DNA from: Telmatactis stephensoni
Lineage: Eukaryota; Cnidaria; Anthozoa; Actiniaria; Isophelliidae
Direction of reading: 5' to 3'
Length of the DNA: 64,000 nt
Assembly: GCA_029948255.1 (NCBI GenBank)
Contig: JALIZF010001913.1
Coordinates: forward strand, 1,364,001-1,428,000
The position numbers and the translations under genes were made by a program. Positions 40,417 through 50,656 of this stretch are shown here, in pieces (the first letter of the stretch is position 1; each line of letters begins with the position of its first letter). A model generated the notes under the pieces. The model saw only the letters and a program-made list of their open reading frames with translations. It ran no database searches and had not been told where the DNA came from.

Positions 40417-40740
40417 CCCTGGCTTCTCCATCCCTATGGCATACGTGGCCTTCGTCAGCTCCAGAGCTTTAGGAAAACCTCCAGGAGCTTTAGCCTGCGT
40501 TTCATGGCGGTCTTTAAGATCTCTAGGTCCCAAGGCCTTTGAAAGCGCCGCATTTAATTTTGAGTCGCCATAGTGATGCACTGCCGTTGGAAAAGGCCCA
40601 TCTGGCGTAATATCTTCTCTAAACACATCGACAGCAATTCCATTGTATTCGAATTCAATACTCTGAGGCCCTGCAGAGAACTGTTTAGAATCAGCATGTG
40701 GGTAAGCGGTTCTAAACCTATGCCATTCGTATCGTACCAT
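40417..40740 (-). pseudogene. N-terminal fragment of a viral structural-type protein, cut by the nested insert
   Basis: From the ATG at 40740, about 108 codons are viral in style (IEFEYNGIAVDVFREDITPD, then KAPGGFPKALELTKATYAIG). They run directly into the terminal repeat. It is on the same strand as the capsid fragment ending at 21166, so both may be parts of one gene. Total length would be short for a major capsid protein, so loss of sequence or two separate genes is possible. The start touches the 8-bp divergent promoter. Confidence 0.6.
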
Positions 40741-40751
40741 TATATATAATG
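40738..40751. promoter_or_regulatory. 8-bp divergent promoter between two viral start codons
   Basis: CATTATATATAATG is a perfect palindrome. The two outer triplets are the start codons of the minus gene (40740) and plus gene (40749), leaving only TATATATA between them. Any TATA-directed transcript would start within or beyond the codons, so either an initiator-like mode or very short leaders are needed. Confidence 0.75.
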
Positions 40752-41351
40752 ACCGATGTGATACGAGAAGAACCCTCTGCCCCATTATACCCTGTCATCT
40801 CTGATGGAGAAAGTTTTCGACTTCAAAAAATCAATATGATCCTTTCTGAATTAGGCGCCGAGGTCAAACATTACGACGGCGTCCGTAAAAAATACAATAA
40901 AACACGCTCCGTGACCCACGCCATTGCTTTATCTTCCGGTACTTTATCAGCCCTTTTAACAAGTTCGGGGATTGCCACGTCTTTAACGGGCCCCGGAATT
41001 GTAGTAGGAATCCCTTTAAGCGCGATTGGGGGACTCTGTGGAATTATTTCAGCCGTCGCCACTATGGCCACTAAGCGATTGACCAAGAAGGTTTCAAAAC
41101 ACGAGAAAACGACAATATTGTGTAAATCCAAAATAAATACGATTTCAGATTTAATTTCAAAAGCTTTACATAATAACAGAATTGATGAGAATGAATTTGC
41201 TTTAATTATGGCCTAGTCAAATAAATACGAGCAATTGAAAAATGAAATCCGACAAAAAAGCGTCGAAGTTTTTAAAAAAGACGATCCCGAACTACGCAAG
41301 AAAATCTACAGCGAAGCCATGCAAGAAATCAAACAAAAACTAAATCATTAA
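40749..41351 (+). pseudogene. Membrane-active-type viral protein with an in-frame stop
   Basis: There are 155 open codons to TAG at 41214-41216. The same frame then stays open for 44 more charged, helical codons to TAA at 41349-41351. The middle (residues about 57-108) is a Gly/Ala-rich hydrophobic double segment (SGIATSLTGPGIVVGIPLSA, then GGLCGIISAVATMA), flanked by amphipathic helices. This fits a membrane-inserting or virion-associated protein. The TAG suggests a recent nonsense mutation or readthrough. I do not know the family by name. Confidence 0.6.
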
Positions 41352-41693
41352 ATATTCACCTCGAGAAAAATCCCATGGGCTTTAATTTGCATATCGAACG
41401 CCAGTCTATTCACAGCTGTTAGAATAAGCCAATCGGAGATCAATAAAACAATAGGCTAGATTATGCCATAAGCCATTCGTATTCATAAAACTGTTAAAGA
41501 TGATGCTGATTGTATATTTATCTGCTGTCTAACACTCCCTTATATGGAGGTCTCACGCGTGAGACTTTCGAAAGAGATTATGACATAATCCCATTCATAT
41601 TCTATTGAATTCATTTTTTGACGCGGCTCCCTTATATGGAGGTCTCACGCGTGAGACTTTCGAAAGCTTGCGTTCGACCGATGCATAAGACTT
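41352..41693. other. Viral intergenic region with repeated palindrome
   Basis: Two exact 40-bp copies (41535-41574 and 41627-41666) contain TTATATGGAG, then the palindrome GTCTCACGCGTGAGAC, then TTTCGAAAG. They are placed between convergent genes. This could be an origin, a protein-binding site or a terminator pair. No gene is seen. Confidence 0.7.
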
Positions 41694-42287
41694 CTAAGGA
41701 ATCCATCTCAATAGGGGGTGATTGTGATCGATTTCATAAAATATCTTATAGATTACGTCAGGGTAATAATAGATTTTCCCTCGCAGCTGAGTAAACATTC
41801 CTTCGGCCCTACGCATAGTTTCCATAGAAACGTCGGGTATTTTTTCGCCTGTAATTTCAGACAGAAGATAAGAAATACCCTTGTTATATTTTTGTAGCTT
41901 TAATTTTTTTAGAGCTTTTGTCAAGCCCTGTGGCGTGGGTTCTCGTAAATTAACTTTTATCCGCTGCAAGGTTTCTTTGTCAACATAGACTGGCTCTAAA
42001 CCTAAAATAATTTGCATCCATTTTCTAAAGTAAATAATTCTCTTATATGGCGCCTTTTTACGACCGCCGTTGGCATAATATTGCCCTTCAGTCGCACAGC
42101 GTACAGCATTAAAGATTATTCGCCCACAACTTTCGCATACGGCCGAAGTGTCTTCTTCTATCGTCATCTTATCACCACAACACTTTAAGCGTCTTGGCGG
42201 CGGCGGTATAAGTTCTCGCTTAAGACAATCAGAACACATTTTATAACTTTCATAGGTTACGGCAGGCGCGTTACAGTCACACAACAT
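41694..42287 (-). CDS. VLTF3-like late transcription factor
   Basis: This 197-residue protein has an N-terminal set of Cys pairs (CDCNAP, CSDC, LKCCGDK, CESCGRIIF; zinc ribbon). It then has RKKAPYKRIIYFRKWMQIIL (about 75-95), the pattern of poxvirus late transcription factor VLTF3 and its relatives in other large DNA viruses and some Polinton-like viruses. It ends with a helical region and DHNHPLLRWIP. It probably helps transcribe late viral genes, perhaps through the TATATA-ATG motifs in this element. The frame is intact. It starts in TTATATAATG and lies near the right terminal repeat. Confidence 0.7.
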   Translation of the reverse strand: MLCDCNAPAVTYESYKMCSDCLKRELIPPPPRRLKCCGDKMTIEEDTSAVCESCGRIIFNAVRCATEGQYYANGGRKKAPYKRIIYFRKWMQIILGLEPVYVDKETLQRIKVNLREPTPQGLTKALKKLKLQKYNKGISYLLSEITGEKIPDVSMETMRRAEGMFTQLRGKIYYYPDVIYKIFYEIDHNHPLLRWIP

Positions 42288-42375
42288 TATATAATAGTTA
42301 TGTTATAGTCTCTACCGGCAGCAGTAATATCTTACTCCCTCTAAGGCCCATCTGTTGCGAGCTTCCTGAAACGAC

Positions 42376-42466
42376 GCAGTGAATCCCTGCTGCCGACACC
42401 CCTCGATCTACGCAGGCAGGGCCTGCATATTTCAAGGTCCAAACGGAACAAACCCTTACTGCTGCT
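42376..42466 (-). repeat. Right terminal inverted repeat of the viral element
   Basis: 91 bp, exact inverse of 8144-8234. It is followed by GAAGA (42467-42471), the right copy of the target duplication, and then by the interrupted receptor 3' flank. Confidence 0.9.
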
Positions 42467-42471
42467 GAAGA

Positions 42472-45400
42472 ATTGTAATAATATGACTTGCTTCCTTGCT
42501 TGCTTGCTTTCTTCCTTCCAATTCCTTTTTTCCTTCGACTTGCGTCTTTCCTTCGAATTCCTTCCTTCCTTTCGTCCTTTCTTCCCATTCCTTCCTTCCA
42601 ATTCCTTCCTTCCTTCCAATTCCTTCCTTCCAATTCCTTCCTTTCTCCTAGCTAATTCCTTCTTCCCTCCTTCGAATCTCTTCCTTCCATTCCTCCTTCC
42701 TTCCTACCCTAGTGATGAGACCATAAAAAGATGTAAGTGGCAAAAGAGTACTAAAAGAAAATGGAAATTAAAACAAAATTCATTAGTGTCATACCACTAA
42801 AAGAAAGTGAAACGCAGGTATTTTTATAATTATAACTATCGACGTTTTAAGCAGCCTAGTCCCAAGGCTATCCCGTCTCTCCTTTCAAAACGTGACGTCA
42901 CAGAGTGACTCCAACTGGAACGCCTAGCGAATAATGCCAAAGTTCAAAATGGCGGACGCTAACTTAGAGACAATCGTGATGCTTTAGAAGCCGCTGTTAA
43001 CTTCGCGGATCTCACAAGATACCCTATATGAAATTCAATTCAAAACTCTAACGGTTGAGTGTTCGAATCGATCGAAGCAATACGATAAGTTGTGTTCGGA
43101 AATTCGATTCTCCACTTCGAAAAGGTCAAATCTCTTTAGTTAGCCACATAATATGGCTAAAATTTCTGGCGAATTGATGAAAATGCTTTATTTACACAGA
43201 CTACTGTCACTAGTCAGTTAAATCCACATGTATTTATGCACTTGAAAACAACAAAAACAACAAATCTCCGTCAGATTCTCTGTAACACAATGTAATGTAT
43301 CTGATATTTATCAAGTTCCCTTTAGCCGCAACAGGGTTCCATTCACATTTTATTGTAAACAAACTTCACTCAGTTAGTTCTATAATTACTGCTAAGACTG
43401 TGATTGTATGAAAATCTAATAGATTTGAATAAAATATATACTTGTGTGTAGTCTCTTGACTCTGAAATCCCCTTTACAGTCTATAATCTTCCTCTATGCT
43501 TTCTTAAAAACATATAAACTCGTAAAAATCTAATATTTGGGTTATTTTCACGGACCACAGCCAATCAAAAAGCGAAATTTGAACATTTTCTGGTAAAACA
43601 TCAATAACCTTAATAAAGCATTCATATAGTTCACCATTTTTTTTAGAAATGACCAGCAAAGAAACGCTTACTCATGGCTAAAATAGTTGAGAATGCATTG
43701 GCTTGTGCAGTGACCAACACCTCCTCAGTTCATTCTAGAGACTAAGTCGATTCTGTCCAGACTGTGAATGGCATTATCTTTTTTCAAAGAACAAGCAAAC
43801 GCGGTCTTAATGTATATTTCGTATTAACAAAACTGCTGTCGAACACCTTGCTCAAAAGATGAATGTCATTGATCATGTGACAGTTTTTATGAATGACTAC
43901 TCTTCCTGTCAAGCAAACTTATTAACTTTACTAATATTCATGACGTTATCATTCGTTATTGGAAGATTAAGATGTGCTGTCCTTCTGATGATTGCACACC
44001 GACAAATTTCGATCAAGCCAGGAGCACCACAGTTGGAATATGCATATATGAGATTTTTCCATTCAAAGTCTCTTACTACTTTGGTACTAGATCACAACTG
44101 TATTATCCGGTTTCATTCCCCCCCTTCTTGATTTCAATTTTCTTGATTTTAATCAGAATCGTACCACAAAACTGCACGCACCTTAAGATCTGTAACTACC
44201 TTGTGTTTCTGCTTATTTTTCATTCGATCTTTGGGAATTCAGTAACTCCTTTTTACGGCAGCTAGTTTAGTTTAAGATTCTTAATGATATCTTATATCAA
44301 TACTCGCATTCACACTCGAGCACAAACATACTCACTACTGAGAGCAACTGAAGAAGGACAGGTCATTACTTGTCCGAAACCGGTCTTGCTAAAGTGGTAC
44401 AAGTGTAAAAGAACTCAGACAATTTATAAGTCATACTGAATCTTGTCCTGCATGCTTAGATTCATAACAAACTTTTGACTTTACGAGTGTCTGTCAAAAA
44501 CCTTGTCAGGATCTTTTGAGATCTTTTTAGTGTCTTCACAACAATGAAAGGAAAAACTCTCGCTGATTTGAATCCTGAATCAGTAAAATAACTCCTTTCC
44601 AGTTTAATAATCAGCGTTTGAAAACGGCGAATGCAGAATGCGTGGCAATGCCATCTTTATTACAGAATTTGACTTTAAATCACTTCGGTGAACATTGCAA
44701 ATACCCCTGTAAGTACTTTCTCTGAATTTCGTACAGGCTAACGGATTTTTAACTAGTCCATCAAGCCATTTGCAGCTGGTAGAAGACATTGATTTTACGC
44801 ACTTTTACTCGTTCTCTAAAGGGAACACAAAATATCCCTTGAAACAAAACATTTCGCACCTCCGTTCTCGGCCTATGACACCGACAACACTTTGCCGCGA
44901 ATCATGTCCGGAAATAGGACACAGTAATTGTTTCTCATTAGATATTACAGCGTAACTCAATCACGGCAAGGTATCACCTCACTTGTATAAAGAGGACTGA
45001 TCTAGCGCTTTGAATCCAGATCCTACGGTGTCTTACAGGAAGGACAAGTCTCTGAAAAACCTTTTGGTTAGAGCTAAATTACCTTCCACTTAAAATTAAC
45101 CAGCTCTTTTGAAAACGGCGAATGTAGAATGTGAAGGCAGTGCCATTTTATTTAACATTTTATAGAAGACATTTGATGTCCTAAGGCTAGCATTAATTTT
45201 AGCCAAAATTCAAATCCTCTCAACTATTTTGTTGTGGTGTACCTCAGGGATCTATAGGTACACATAGTCACTCGATCATAAAATTCCAATGGCCTTTATA
45301 TGGCATATATAGATGCTAAAAAGCCTAAGAATTACAAATAAACGCAATAATAACTTCACTTTTGTCAATGTGTCACTAGCAACTAACAGGTGTTGAATTA

Positions 45401-46130
45401 TCTAAAAACATTATTCATTATTTTCTGTTTTCAGCTAAGCTTTCCAGTATTCGGGCGATATTCGATATCTTATTGACTTTCCCACTGCCTGACTGATAAT
45501 CTAAAGAAAACCTACTTAATTGGTATAACCATTCCAAACATTGATATATTCCTTTCATTTGGAAAGTGAGAGATCACTTAAGACTATAAAAAATTTAAAT
45601 TTCAGTTTTAGATCGCTTAATGCCATGAACAATTCTACTGTACGAAATCGAATCTAGACCGGTTCGAGATGCATCTAACCAATCAAATCACTTAATTTGC
45701 TAGTGCCCAGTCTCCAAGATACTCGGTTATATAATAACATTTTGTCTCAGCCAAGTAAAACACTTTTTTATCAATATCTCATTAATGGTAACTCACAGAT
45801 GTTGAATTATCTAAACATTTTATTCATTATTTTCTCGTCTCAGCCAAGTCAAACATTAGTCTTAATACTTCCTCAAGATAACCAGTCCTTTTTTCTCGAA
45901 TACGTTGACCTTTTTAAGATTTCCAGCAATCGGACTTTATTTACTACGATAGTCTTGCAACATTTTTATTGATTCCCGCCATTCGTACTGTCTGACTGAT
46001 ACGGTAAAGAAGTCCTTGTTGGTGAAATCATTCAAAGAACTGGCCTATTCCTTTCATTCGGACAAGTGACTGACGAATCACCAAAGACTACAGTTTTCAG
46101 TTGCAGTTTCAGATTCAGAAGATTATTGCC
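42472..46130. other. Rest of the receptor-2 3' flank and upstream region of receptor 3
   Basis: 42480-42710 is a TTCC-rich tract that expands the shorter TTCC tracts after receptors 4, 5 and 6. 42715-42830 continues the shared 3' flank (AAACAAAATTCATTAGTGTC). 43541-44270 is the shared distal upstream module with a diverged CRE site (TGACGTTA). About 44296-45130 is extra sequence not in the other copies. 45170-46130 holds the decoy and proximal 5' modules. No gene was found. Confidence 0.6.
45625..45657 (+). other. Decoy start / 10-codon uORF before receptor 3
   Basis: The frame reads MNNSTVRNRI and stop, 506 bp before the real start. Its first six codons equal those of the receptor. Confidence 0.75.
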
Positions 46131-46766
46131 ATGAACAATTCTACTGTTGAAGAACTGACCAACTTTGAAACATTGGTGCGTTTTCTAGACTATCCTCACT
46201 TCAAAAACTACTTGTATTTTCTCCTCATTTCTAATTCTGTCTGCTCTGTTGTGGCTGCAATTTCAAACTTTTTGGTCATCGTGACGTTTGTGAAGACAGC
46301 TTCTCTGCGAACGCCCTCGAACATTTTGATCCTTAGTTTGGCCGTCTCTGACTTGGGCGTTGGTGTAGTGACACAACCAGCGTATTGTTGTCTTTTGATT
46401 GCCTGGTTGACCAATAATTCTTCTTTGTATAAAAGCAGTGAGGAGGTATTCTACCAATCGCTTTATGTGCTAGCAACCGCGTCGTTGTTCACTGTTACTG
46501 CTATAACTATTGATCGGTTTCTTGCTCTCTATTTGCATCTGAGATACCAAGAACTTGTTACAACCAAGCGGTCTTATGTAGTTGCAATAATTATTTGGAT
46601 CTTTGGTTGGTCGTATACGTCGTGTTTTGTAGTAAAACATGTAGATACAAGTTTACTGAGAATTGTCGATAGTTCTTTCTGGCTAATTATTGTTCTTGTT
46701 AATATTTCCTTGATGATTAAAATTTCTGGTGTGATAGGCAAACACTCAGAACAGATCCATATCCAA

Positions 46767-46797
<31 letters not shown>

Positions 46798-47073
46798 AAC
46801 AGCAAACCATGCGACAATACAAAAAATCGGTTAACATAACTGTACTACATCATAGGTGCATTTCTAGTGTGTTTTTTGCCTAGTTCTGTTTTATATATTG
46901 TGGACAGTGGACTGCAAGCAGCTTGGATTGACACACTTCGAATAGAATTTGCATATGCACGACAATTAGCCAATACACTTGTTATGCTGAATAGTTCATT
47001 GAATCCAATTATTTATTGCTGGAGAATACAAGAAATACGAAAGGCTTTGGTTAAAATATTTCGAAGACAATGA
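46131..47073 (+). pseudogene. Rhodopsin-like GPCR, array copy 3, one-base frameshift
   Basis: Normal through TM5, with LAVSD, IDRFLAL and 14 glutamines in the third intracellular loop. At about 46839 the conserved AACATAATGTAC reads AACATAACTGTAC. The extra C shifts the frame just before TM6 and ends it at 46883. The other frame then carries TM6, TM7 (NPIIYCWRIQEIRKAL) and a normal end at 47073. With no other lesion visible, the break is recent or a sequencing error. A receptor lacking TM6 and TM7 would not signal. Confidence 0.85.
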
Positions 47074-47358
47074 CAATGATGATATGTATGTTATTTAGTT
47101 ATAAGTTGTAAGAATACTCAATCATCTACACTGTATGAATTATGCAATGAACTGTAAAATTAGATATAGAATGAAAGGTTGCTGGATCAAATGATTCTCT
47201 AAATTAACTACACTCACAAAATAATGAGTAAAAATGGTTTTCAGGCAGGCCGTATAGAATAACACTAAAAATAAGATAATATGGAAATATATGGAAATAT
47301 AAAGAGAGTATGCAATTTAGTATAATTCAAAGGACCCATATTCGCAAACAAAGATCTC

Positions 47359-47806
47359 GGGGGCCCGATTACATGACGATTTTCAGCCCGGGCTGACATT
47401 TCAGCTTGGTCAGGCGGGCTGAAACTTCAGCCCGGTCTCCTCTGTCAACAAATGTATATAAAATTAAGTTTTCGATTACACGAAGAAATTTTGATCCCGG
47501 GCTGAATTTCAGCCCGGAAGGAAATTTCCAGCCTGGGTCAAGCTAACCGGGCTGGAAGGTTCAGCCCGGCGAAACGGGCTGAAAATTCTCATGTAATCGC
47601 GACTGAACATTTCAGCCCGGGCTGAAAACCTGAGCCACGCTGTATTGTGGCAGCGGAAAGTGTATTGAACAGGCGCTTTGAAGAGGTGACAAAACCTAGC
47701 CCGGGCTGGTTTTGTCATGTAATCGCGAAAAATATTCAGCCCCGTCAGGGGGGCTGGAATTTCAGCCCGGGCTGAAAATCGTCATGCAATCGGTACCTAA
47801 GATAAA
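47359..47806. mobile_element. TIR element with repeated TTTCAGCCCGGGCTGAAA palindromes
   Basis: CGATTACATGACGATTTTCA at the left is inverted at the right as TGAAAATCGTCATGCAATCG. Inside, AGCCCGG words and TCATGTAATCGCGA repeat in both orientations. The paralogous copy at 58981 lacks it (GATCTCTAAGATA), giving the empty site. It is noncoding. The exact target duplication is unclear. Confidence 0.8.
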
Positions 47807-47819
47807 GCCTACTACTTAA

Positions 47820-48090
47820 GAAATTCATTGAGTCTATTTTTAAAACTTCTAGTAGTTTTAGCTGATTTAATGTCATTAGGAAGAGAGTTTCAAAGGCTTG
47901 CGCCATGATAGGAGAATCTCCTCTTACCAGCCTCTGTAAGAGGTGGTGGAAGAGTGAATTTATCCTGTGAACTGCGTAGCCTGTATTGATAGCCTAGAGA
48001 GGAATTCTTAAACAAGTTGGTCAAATAGTTAGGTGCTAAGGAGTACTTCATTTTGTACATAAGACTGGCTTCTTGAATAGCATTATGGCG
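47820..48090 (-). pseudogene. LINE reverse-transcriptase 3' tail, copy 1
   Basis: The inverse strand gives RRFSYHGASLWNSLPNDIK-like codons, a typical end of LINE ORF2 proteins, here with changes. It is paralogous to 58998-59321. Confidence 0.6.
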
Positions 48091-49180
48091 TTATCTTTTT
48101 TCAAATAACAAGCAAACGAGGTCTTAATGTGCATATTAACAAATTAAACTGCTATCAAAGACCTTGTCAAAAGATCAATGTCGTTGATCGTGTGACAGTT
48201 TTTATGAATGACTGCTCTTCTTGTCAAGCAAACTTATTAACCTTCCTAATATTTCATGACGTCATGATTCTGATGACAGTACACCAACAAATTTCGATCA
48301 AGCCATAAGGACCACAGTTGGATTTCGGCATAAAGATATTCAAGTTAAATATATATGAGATTTTTCCATTCAAAGTCTTTTACTATTTTGGTACTAGATC
48401 CCAACTGTATTATCCGATTTTTCTTCCTTCATTTCTTGATTTCAATTTTCTTGATTTTAATCAGAATCGTACCACAAAACTGCACGCACCCTAAGATCTC
48501 TAACTACCTTTTGTTTCTCCTCTATTTTTCATTCGATCTTTACTCAGATTTTACTCAGAATCGTGACACTAAACTGCACGCGCCCTAAATAACTGTTGAC
48601 AACCTTTTTCTCTTTTATTTTTCATTCGATCTTCGGGAATTCAGTAACAGTTTTACGGCTGCTAGTTTAGTTTAAAATTCTTAATGATATCTTATACAAA
48701 TACTTTTCACCTGCACATTTTATAGAAGACGTTTGATATCCTGCAACTAGCATTACTTTTAGCCAAAATTCAAATCTCAAATATTTTGCTGTGGTGTACC
48801 TCAGGGATCTATAGGTACACATAGTCACTCGATCATAAAATTCCAATGGCCTTTATATGGCATATATAGATGCTAAAAAGCCTAAGAATTACAAATAAAC
48901 GCAATAATAACTTCACTTTTGTCAATGTCAACTGGCAACTAACAGGTGTTGAATTATCAAAAAACATTATTCATTATTTTGTGTTCTCAGCTAAGCTTTC
49001 AAGTATTCGGGCGATATTCGATATTTCAATGACCTTCCCACTGCCTGACTGATAATCTAAAGAAGACCTAGTGAATTGGTATAACCATTCCAAACATTGA
49101 TATATTCTTTTCATTTGGAAAGTGAGAGATCACTTAAGACTACAAAAAATTTAAATTTCAGTTTTAGATCGCTTAATGCC

Positions 49181-49213
49181 ATGAACAATTCTACTGTACG
49201 AAATCGAATCTAG
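49181..49213 (+). other. Decoy start / 10-codon uORF before receptor 4
   Basis: Same MNNSTVRNRI-stop frame, 513 bp before the real ATG. Confidence 0.75.
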
Positions 49214-49693
49214 ACCGGTTCGAGATGCATCTAACCAATCAAATCACTTAATTTGCTAGTGCCCAGTCTCCAAGATACTCGGTCATATAATAATATATCG
49301 TCTCCGCCAAGCAAAACACTTTTTTGTCAATACGTCATTAACGGTAACTGACAGATGTTGAATTATCTAAACATTTTATTCATTATTTTTCTCGTCTCAT
49401 TCAACTGAACATAAGTCTTAAAACTTCCTTACGATACCCAGTCTTCTCAAGTTTTCTCGAATCTTGACCTTTTTGAGCTAGATTTCCAGGAATCGGACTT
49501 TATTTACTACGATAGTCTTGCAACATTTTTATTGATTCCTGCCATTCGTACTGTCTGACTGATACCGTAAAGAAGACCTTGTTGGTGAAATCATTCAAAG
49601 AACTGGCCTATTCCTTTCATTTGGACAAGTGACTGAGGGATCACCAAGGACTACAGTTTTCAGTTGCAGTTTCAGATTCAGAAGCTTATTGCC

Positions 49694-50318
49694 ATGAACA
49701 ATTCTACTGTAGAAGAACTGACCCACTTTGAAAAATTGGTGCGTTTTCTAGACTATCCTCACTTCAAAAACTATTTGTACTTTGTGCTTATTTCTAATTC
49801 TCTCTGCTCTATTGTGGCTGCAATTTTAAACTTTTTGGTCATCGTGACGTTTGTAAAGACAGCTTCTCTGCGAACGCCCTCGAACATTTTGATCCTTAGT
49901 TTGGCCGTCTCTGACTTGGGCGTTGGTGTAGTGACACAACCAGCGTATTGTTGTTGTTTGCTTGCCAGATTGACCAAGAATTATTCTTTGTATGAAAACA
50001 GTGAGGAGGCATTCCACCAAACGTTTCATGTGCTAACAACCGCTTCGTTGTTCACTGTTACTGCCATTACCATCGATCGTTTCCTTGCTGTTTATTTGCA
50101 TTTGAGATACCAAGAACTTATCACAGCCGAGCGCTCCAATATAGTTGTAATAATAATTTGGACTTTTAGTTTTCCGTGGTGTTTTGTTCATGTAACACAC
50201 ATTAATTTACTTGAAATTATCAATAATTGTTTCACTCTGATTATGGCTTTCGTTAATGTTTTTGTGATGTTGAAAATTTCTGGTGTGATCCGCAAACACT
50301 CAGATAAGATCCATACCC

Positions 50319-50377
<59 letters not shown>

Positions 50378-50656
50378 ACCATGCGCAAATACAAAAAATC
50401 GGTTAACATAATGTACTACATCATAGGTGCATTTCTAGTGTGTTCTTTGCCTAGTTTTGTTGCTTATATTGTTGACTATGGACTTCAAGTAGCTGGGATT
50501 GACACAGGAATAAAATTTCGTTATGCAGGAGAATTAGCCAATACCCTTGTTATGTTGAACAGTGCACTGAATCCAATTATTTATTGCTGGAGAATAGAAG
50601 AAATACGAAAGGCATTGGTTAAACTATTGCAAAGACAACCACACAATGATATTTAA
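49694..50656 (+). CDS. Rhodopsin-like GPCR, array copy 4, 20-glutamine loop
   Basis: 320 residues from MNNSTVEEL. Hallmarks are LAVSD, IDRFLAV, CSLPSF in TM6 (Ser for the usual Tyr) and NPIIYCWRIEEIRKAL. Loop 3 has exactly 20 CAA codons, all the same codon, so slippage is likely. The C-terminus is slightly longer (QPHNDI) because the shared stop is bypassed. One exon. The shared 3' tail holds an uninterrupted form of the viral target site at 50836-50860. Confidence 0.9.

Larger units (their letters stand above)
8144..42466. mobile_element. Polinton/adintovirus-like integrated DNA element (with nested 19-kb insert)
   Basis: The element is bounded by identical 91-bp terminal inverted repeats and flanked by a short direct duplication. 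Without the nested insert it is about 15.1 kb, a normal Polinton size. The gene set (PolB, rve integrase, packaging ATPase, capsid-type proteins) supports the Polinton/adintovirus class. VLTF3-like, BRO-like and helicase-fused polymerase genes are less usual. The integrase and helicase C-terminus are broken and the capsid gene is split, so this copy is not expected to move or form particles by itself. Genes run in two blocks with mostly minus-strand orientation. Confidence 0.85.
47074..49693. other. Intergenic region between receptors 3 and 4
   Basis: 47230-48700 is duplicated at 58841-59930: a LINE tail, then the distal module with a CRE palindrome TGACGTCA at 48257. A MITE-like insert interrupts the first part (listed). 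48720-49213 is the decoy module and 49214-49693 the proximal module. Confidence 0.65.

Noticed and set aside
44325..44400. Hammerhead-ribozyme-like core (CTGAAGA ... GAAAC)
   Set aside because: The core words and one stem are present, but an unpaired base lies between core and stem and I could not find stems I and III, so support is too weak.
50188..50409. Minus-strand poly-cysteine frames opposite the receptors (also at 46574 and 57307)
   Set aside because: They are antisense readings of the CAA glutamine runs.
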